Positions 5,333 to 7,176 of a stretch of 7,176 bases of DNA are shown here, piece after piece. Position 1 is the first letter of the stretch; each line of letters opens with the position of its first letter. The stretch is from Rhodospirillaceae bacterium (GTDB lineage: Bacteria; Pseudomonadota; Alphaproteobacteria; Thalassobaculales; Thalassobaculaceae): NCBI GenBank assembly GCA_002730675.1, contig PCAV01000141.1:1-7176 (forward strand), given 5' to 3'. Below the pieces are notes generated by a model. It did no database searches and was not told the DNA's origin. It was given only the letters and a program-made list of their open reading frames with translations. Made by a program: the position numbers and the translations under genes.

Positions 5333-6142
5333 ATGATGGAGATGCCTTTGTCTGTATTAAAACGACACTTCGACAACAGAAACGATCTAATAGCGTATGT
5401 CAAAGAGCTTGCCCCGTGGGCCGAAGGAGATGCATCTAAAATTCTTGGCGGGCAACGAGAATGTAAAAAAAGACTGACGGCGCTCGACGCAATAAAATAT
5501 GGTAAAACGCGAAACTATGGGAACGGATCGGTTTCGATGCTTTCCCCTTACATTAGTCATGGGGTTATAACCTTAAATGAGGTTAGAAACCATGTTGTCA
5601 AAGATAGTAATGATCAGAAATCGATTGAGACGTTTATAAGAGAGTTGGGGTGGAGAGATTTCTGGTCACGATTTGCTGAAAACAATAAGTGTTTTTTGTG
5701 GAATGATGTTGAAGATTACAAGACCGGATACGCAAGTGATGATTATCAGGAGGAAGTACCTGAGGATATTTTGGTCGGTGACACCGGTATTGCTTGTATT
5801 GATGCCTTTATAGGAGATCTCGTCAATACCGGGTACGTTCATAATCATGCAAGGATGTACTTGGCCAGTTATATAGTCCACTTCCGTCAGGTTAAATGGC
5901 AGGCTGGGGCTCGCTGGTTTTTAAGTCACTTGTTGGATGGAGATGTTGCCAGCAACAACTTTTCCTGGCAGTGGATTGCGAGCACTTTTAGTAATAAACC
6001 CTATTTTTTTAATCTTGAAAATGTTGATAGGTATTTTAATGGAATCGTTGACACAACCCCATCAAGAAACCGTGTTTTAGATGCAAGCTATCCAACACTA
6101 CACAATCGTTTATTTCCCAACTTGGAACTTCAAAATGGCTAA
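5333..6142 (+). CDS. Stand-alone photolyase FAD-binding (catalytic) domain
   Basis: This 269-residue protein is the helical FAD-binding domain of a photolyase/cryptochrome without the N-terminal alpha/beta domain. Landmarks are YGKTRNYGNGSVSMLSPYISHG (56-77, FAD phosphate region), RELGWRDFW (103-111), TGYVHNHARM (166-175), LLDGDVASNN (200-209) and SWQWIASTF (211-219). At a constant offset of 170 from E. coli PhrB positions recalled from memory, E104 matches E274, W107 W277, N171 N341, R174 R344, W189 W359, D202/D204 D372/D374, N208 N378 and W212 W382. W338 is replaced by Y168, and nothing corresponds to W306. The catalytic pocket thus looks intact. Antenna-less 'short' photolyases are known, but here the next gene supplies a candidate N-terminal domain. 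The start may be ATG 5333, 5336 or 5342; no ribosome binding site decides it. Its stop overlaps the next start in ATGGCTAA (6135-6142). Confidence 0.93.
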   Translation: MMEMPLSVLKRHFDNRNDLIAYVKELAPWAEGDASKILGGQRECKKRLTALDAIKYGKTRNYGNGSVSMLSPYISHGVITLNEVRNHVVKDSNDQKSIETFIRELGWRDFWSRFAENNKCFLWNDVEDYKTGYASDDYQEEVPEDILVGDTGIACIDAFIGDLVNTGYVHNHARMYLASYIVHFRQVKWQAGARWFLSHLLDGDVASNNFSWQWIASTFSNKPYFFNLENVDRYFNGIVDTTPSRNRVLDASYPTLHNRLFPNLELQNG

Positions 6143-6560
6143 CAAACTCCTTTTGATCCACGAGAAAGCGTTGCGTTTTGGTTTGGACCTCCGTGGCAAA
6201 AGTGAGAGTTTTAGGGCAATCCATATATGGGACGACGAATATTATCGTATGCAAAAATACTCACTCAAGCGGCTAGTTTTTATATATGAGACGCTCTTAG
6301 AACTTCCTTTAGAAATAATACACGGAAATACACTGGATATTTTGATGGAGCAAAACCTTGACCACATAGTTATTCCTTATTCCGGCGATGAAGCGTTGAA
6401 GAACCTTTTCTCAGAGATAGAGAAAATCAAAACGGTTCACTATTTATCTGAGGCATGTTTCGTAAACCTGGACAGGACAGTTGAGTTTAAAAGATTTTTT
6501 AAATATTGGAACCAAGCGAAGAAGACGGCATTTCTAAACAACGGTGATCGGTGTGCCTAA
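6135..6560 (+). CDS. Photolyase N-terminal (alpha/beta antenna) domain-like protein
   Basis: This 141-residue protein is probably the separate counterpart of the photolyase N-terminal Rossmann-like domain. It has a first strand LLLIHEKALRF (5-15) where photolyases have LVWFRxDLR, and a second strand AIHIWDDEY (28-36). Then come a helix YSLKRLVFIYETLLELP (42-58), LEIIHGNTLDILME (59-72), which parallels the 'xxGDPxEVLxEL' segment, and DHIVIPYSGDEALKNL (76-91). A final FKRFFKYWNQAKKTA (118-132) parallels the 'YxVFTPFWKAW' end of the domain. The DLRLxDN arginine/aspartate signature is not kept, so any antenna site may be altered or lost. ATG 6135 is chosen for its 8-base overlap with the upstream stop and a GGA about 8 bases before it; this implies translational coupling. 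Confidence in the fold is moderate, based on pattern rather than alignment. Confidence 0.75.
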   Translation: MANKLLLIHEKALRFGLDLRGKSESFRAIHIWDDEYYRMQKYSLKRLVFIYETLLELPLEIIHGNTLDILMEQNLDHIVIPYSGDEALKNLFSEIEKIKTVHYLSEACFVNLDRTVEFKRFFKYWNQAKKTAFLNNGDRCA

Positions 6561-6702
6561 AGGGATAAAAAAATCTAATCTCCCAAACAAAACCTGCCCT
6601 GCTTGCGGAAAACCTTTTTCTTGGCGAAAAAAGTGGGAGAAGGTTTGGGATGATGTCAAGTTCTGTTCAAGACGGTGCCGTATCCTTTCAAAGTCATATT
6701 AG
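6553..6702 (+). CDS. DUF2256 zinc-ribbon small protein
   Basis: This 49-residue protein is easily missed because of its size and GTG start. It matches DUF2256 closely: KKSNLPNKTCPACGKPF (6-22), then SWRKKWEKVWDDVKFCS (23-39) and RRCR (40-43). C15, C18, C38 and C42 form a CxxC-x19-CxxxC zinc-ribbon pattern, with the invariant-looking W24, W28, W32 and D33. The function is unknown. From memory, DUF2256 genes are often found beside photolyase/cryptochrome-type genes, and here it is coupled to one. The GTG at 6553 overlaps the upstream stop in GTGCCTAA (6553-6560), repeating the 8-base overlap seen at the previous junction. A weak GGTGA (6543-6547) may act as ribosome binding site. The reading frame ends at TAG 6700-6702 and no indel is seen. 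Confidence 0.92.
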   Translation: MPKGIKKSNLPNKTCPACGKPFSWRKKWEKVWDDVKFCSRRCRILSKSY

Positions 6703-6787
6703 CAAATTATTTAATGATATCTCTCGAGCCCTAAGCTCTTCAACTCGGGTATTGCGCTCAATTTTTATCGTATCTAAAGTGCTCACC

Positions 6788-7162
6788 ATGAGGAAAATTA
6801 TTACAGCGTTACTCTCGACTGTCGTATTATCTTATTTACTGGCTGCTGGTTATAATGACGCAAAAGCCACTTGTTCAGCCAGTCAACGAGCGACAACGAT
6901 TCCAGGGTGTTTGTCTTTGGCAAAGTCGGGCAATGCCCAAGCACAATTTGACATGAGCACTAGATATTTCACGGGTACGGAAGGCGTAAAACGAGACGTA
7001 GTCTTAGCCTATATGTGGGCGAAAGTTTGTGCGCAAAAAGAGCAAGTAACGTGTGGCAAGTTGATAAATATCCTCGAGATGAATATGTCCAAAATTGACA
7101 TCGCTGCGGCAAAAGAAATGGCATCAAAATGCCTCCAATCAAACCTTATGGAATGTGACTAA
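6788..7162 (+). CDS. Secreted Sel1-like repeat protein, small
   Basis: From ATG 6788 this is a 124-residue protein with a signal peptide: basic RK, hydrophobic core about residues 4-20 and probable cleavage after AKA (residue 27). The mature part holds one clear Sel1-like repeat, LAKSGNAQAQFDMSTRYFTG (44-63) followed by TEGVKRDVVLAYMWAKVCA (64-82), a TPR-related helical hairpin. Six cysteines lie in the mature part (29, 41, 81, 89, 115, 123), suggesting disulfides in the periplasm. Sel1 proteins usually mediate protein-protein contacts; no enzymatic role is expected. The open frame extends upstream to 6650, but that extension overlaps DUF2256 and would displace the signal peptide. It lies 85 bases after the DUF2256 stop on the same strand; whether it belongs to that operon is unclear, and no terminator is obvious in between. 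Confidence 0.82.
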   Translation: MRKIITALLSTVVLSYLLAAGYNDAKATCSASQRATTIPGCLSLAKSGNAQAQFDMSTRYFTGTEGVKRDVVLAYMWAKVCAQKEQVTCGKLINILEMNMSKIDIAAAKEMASKCLQSNLMECD

Positions 7163-7176
7163 ACATTAGATTTTAA

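Noticed and set aside
6726..6738. GAGC-CCTAA-GCTC hairpin after the DUF2256 gene as a terminator.
   Set aside because: Only four base pairs and no following T-run.
6650..6787. Upstream extension of the Sel1 protein frame overlapping DUF2256.
   Set aside because: It overlaps a strongly recognisable gene in another frame and would hide the signal peptide that starts at 6788.

Overview
The window looks like a piece of an AT-rich bacterial chromosome. Family content suggests a proteobacterium, most likely a light-exposed (marine or surface-water) alphaproteobacterium: a DUF3108 periplasmic protein, a betainyl-CoA-type hotdog thioesterase, a small secreted Sel1-repeat protein, and two different photolyase/cryptochrome loci within about 4 kb. 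This placement is inference; there is no rRNA or other marker gene. I see no tRNA, IS element, CRISPR array or phage gene.

Layout from left to right. A DUF427 gene (+, 101-622) appears to lose its usual C-terminus through a one-base shift at a run of seven A. Facing it are three minus-strand genes read from right to left: a full-length photolyase/cryptochrome-family flavoprotein (3549-2044), a small secreted protein with two cysteines (1930-1514), and a DUF3108 protein (1490-669). A 219-bp divergent region with two inverted repeats separates the photolyase from a plus-strand pair, a one-domain cupin (3769-4110) and a hotdog thioesterase (4136-4639). Converging on that pair, with stop codons overlapping, is the decayed remnant of a different acyl-CoA thioesterase (4999-4636, minus) with two frameshifts, a nonsense codon and a small deletion. 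After a gene-free stretch (5000-5332) comes a tightly coupled plus-strand operon: an isolated photolyase FAD-binding domain (5333-6142), a small protein resembling the missing photolyase N-terminal alpha/beta domain (6135-6560), and a 49-residue DUF2256 zinc-ribbon protein (6553-6702). A secreted Sel1-repeat protein (6788-7162) follows.

The most interesting system is this last operon. It resembles a photolyase split into its two domains, in reversed gene order, with a zinc-ribbon partner; each junction is an 8-nt start/stop overlap. The two photolyase loci also differ sharply in the flavin pocket. Aligned without gaps to remembered E. coli PhrB positions, the split enzyme keeps nearly all canonical residues, while the full-length one has replaced most of them. 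The two probably do different jobs, one closer to canonical DNA repair and one possibly a photoreceptor or an unusual repair enzyme.
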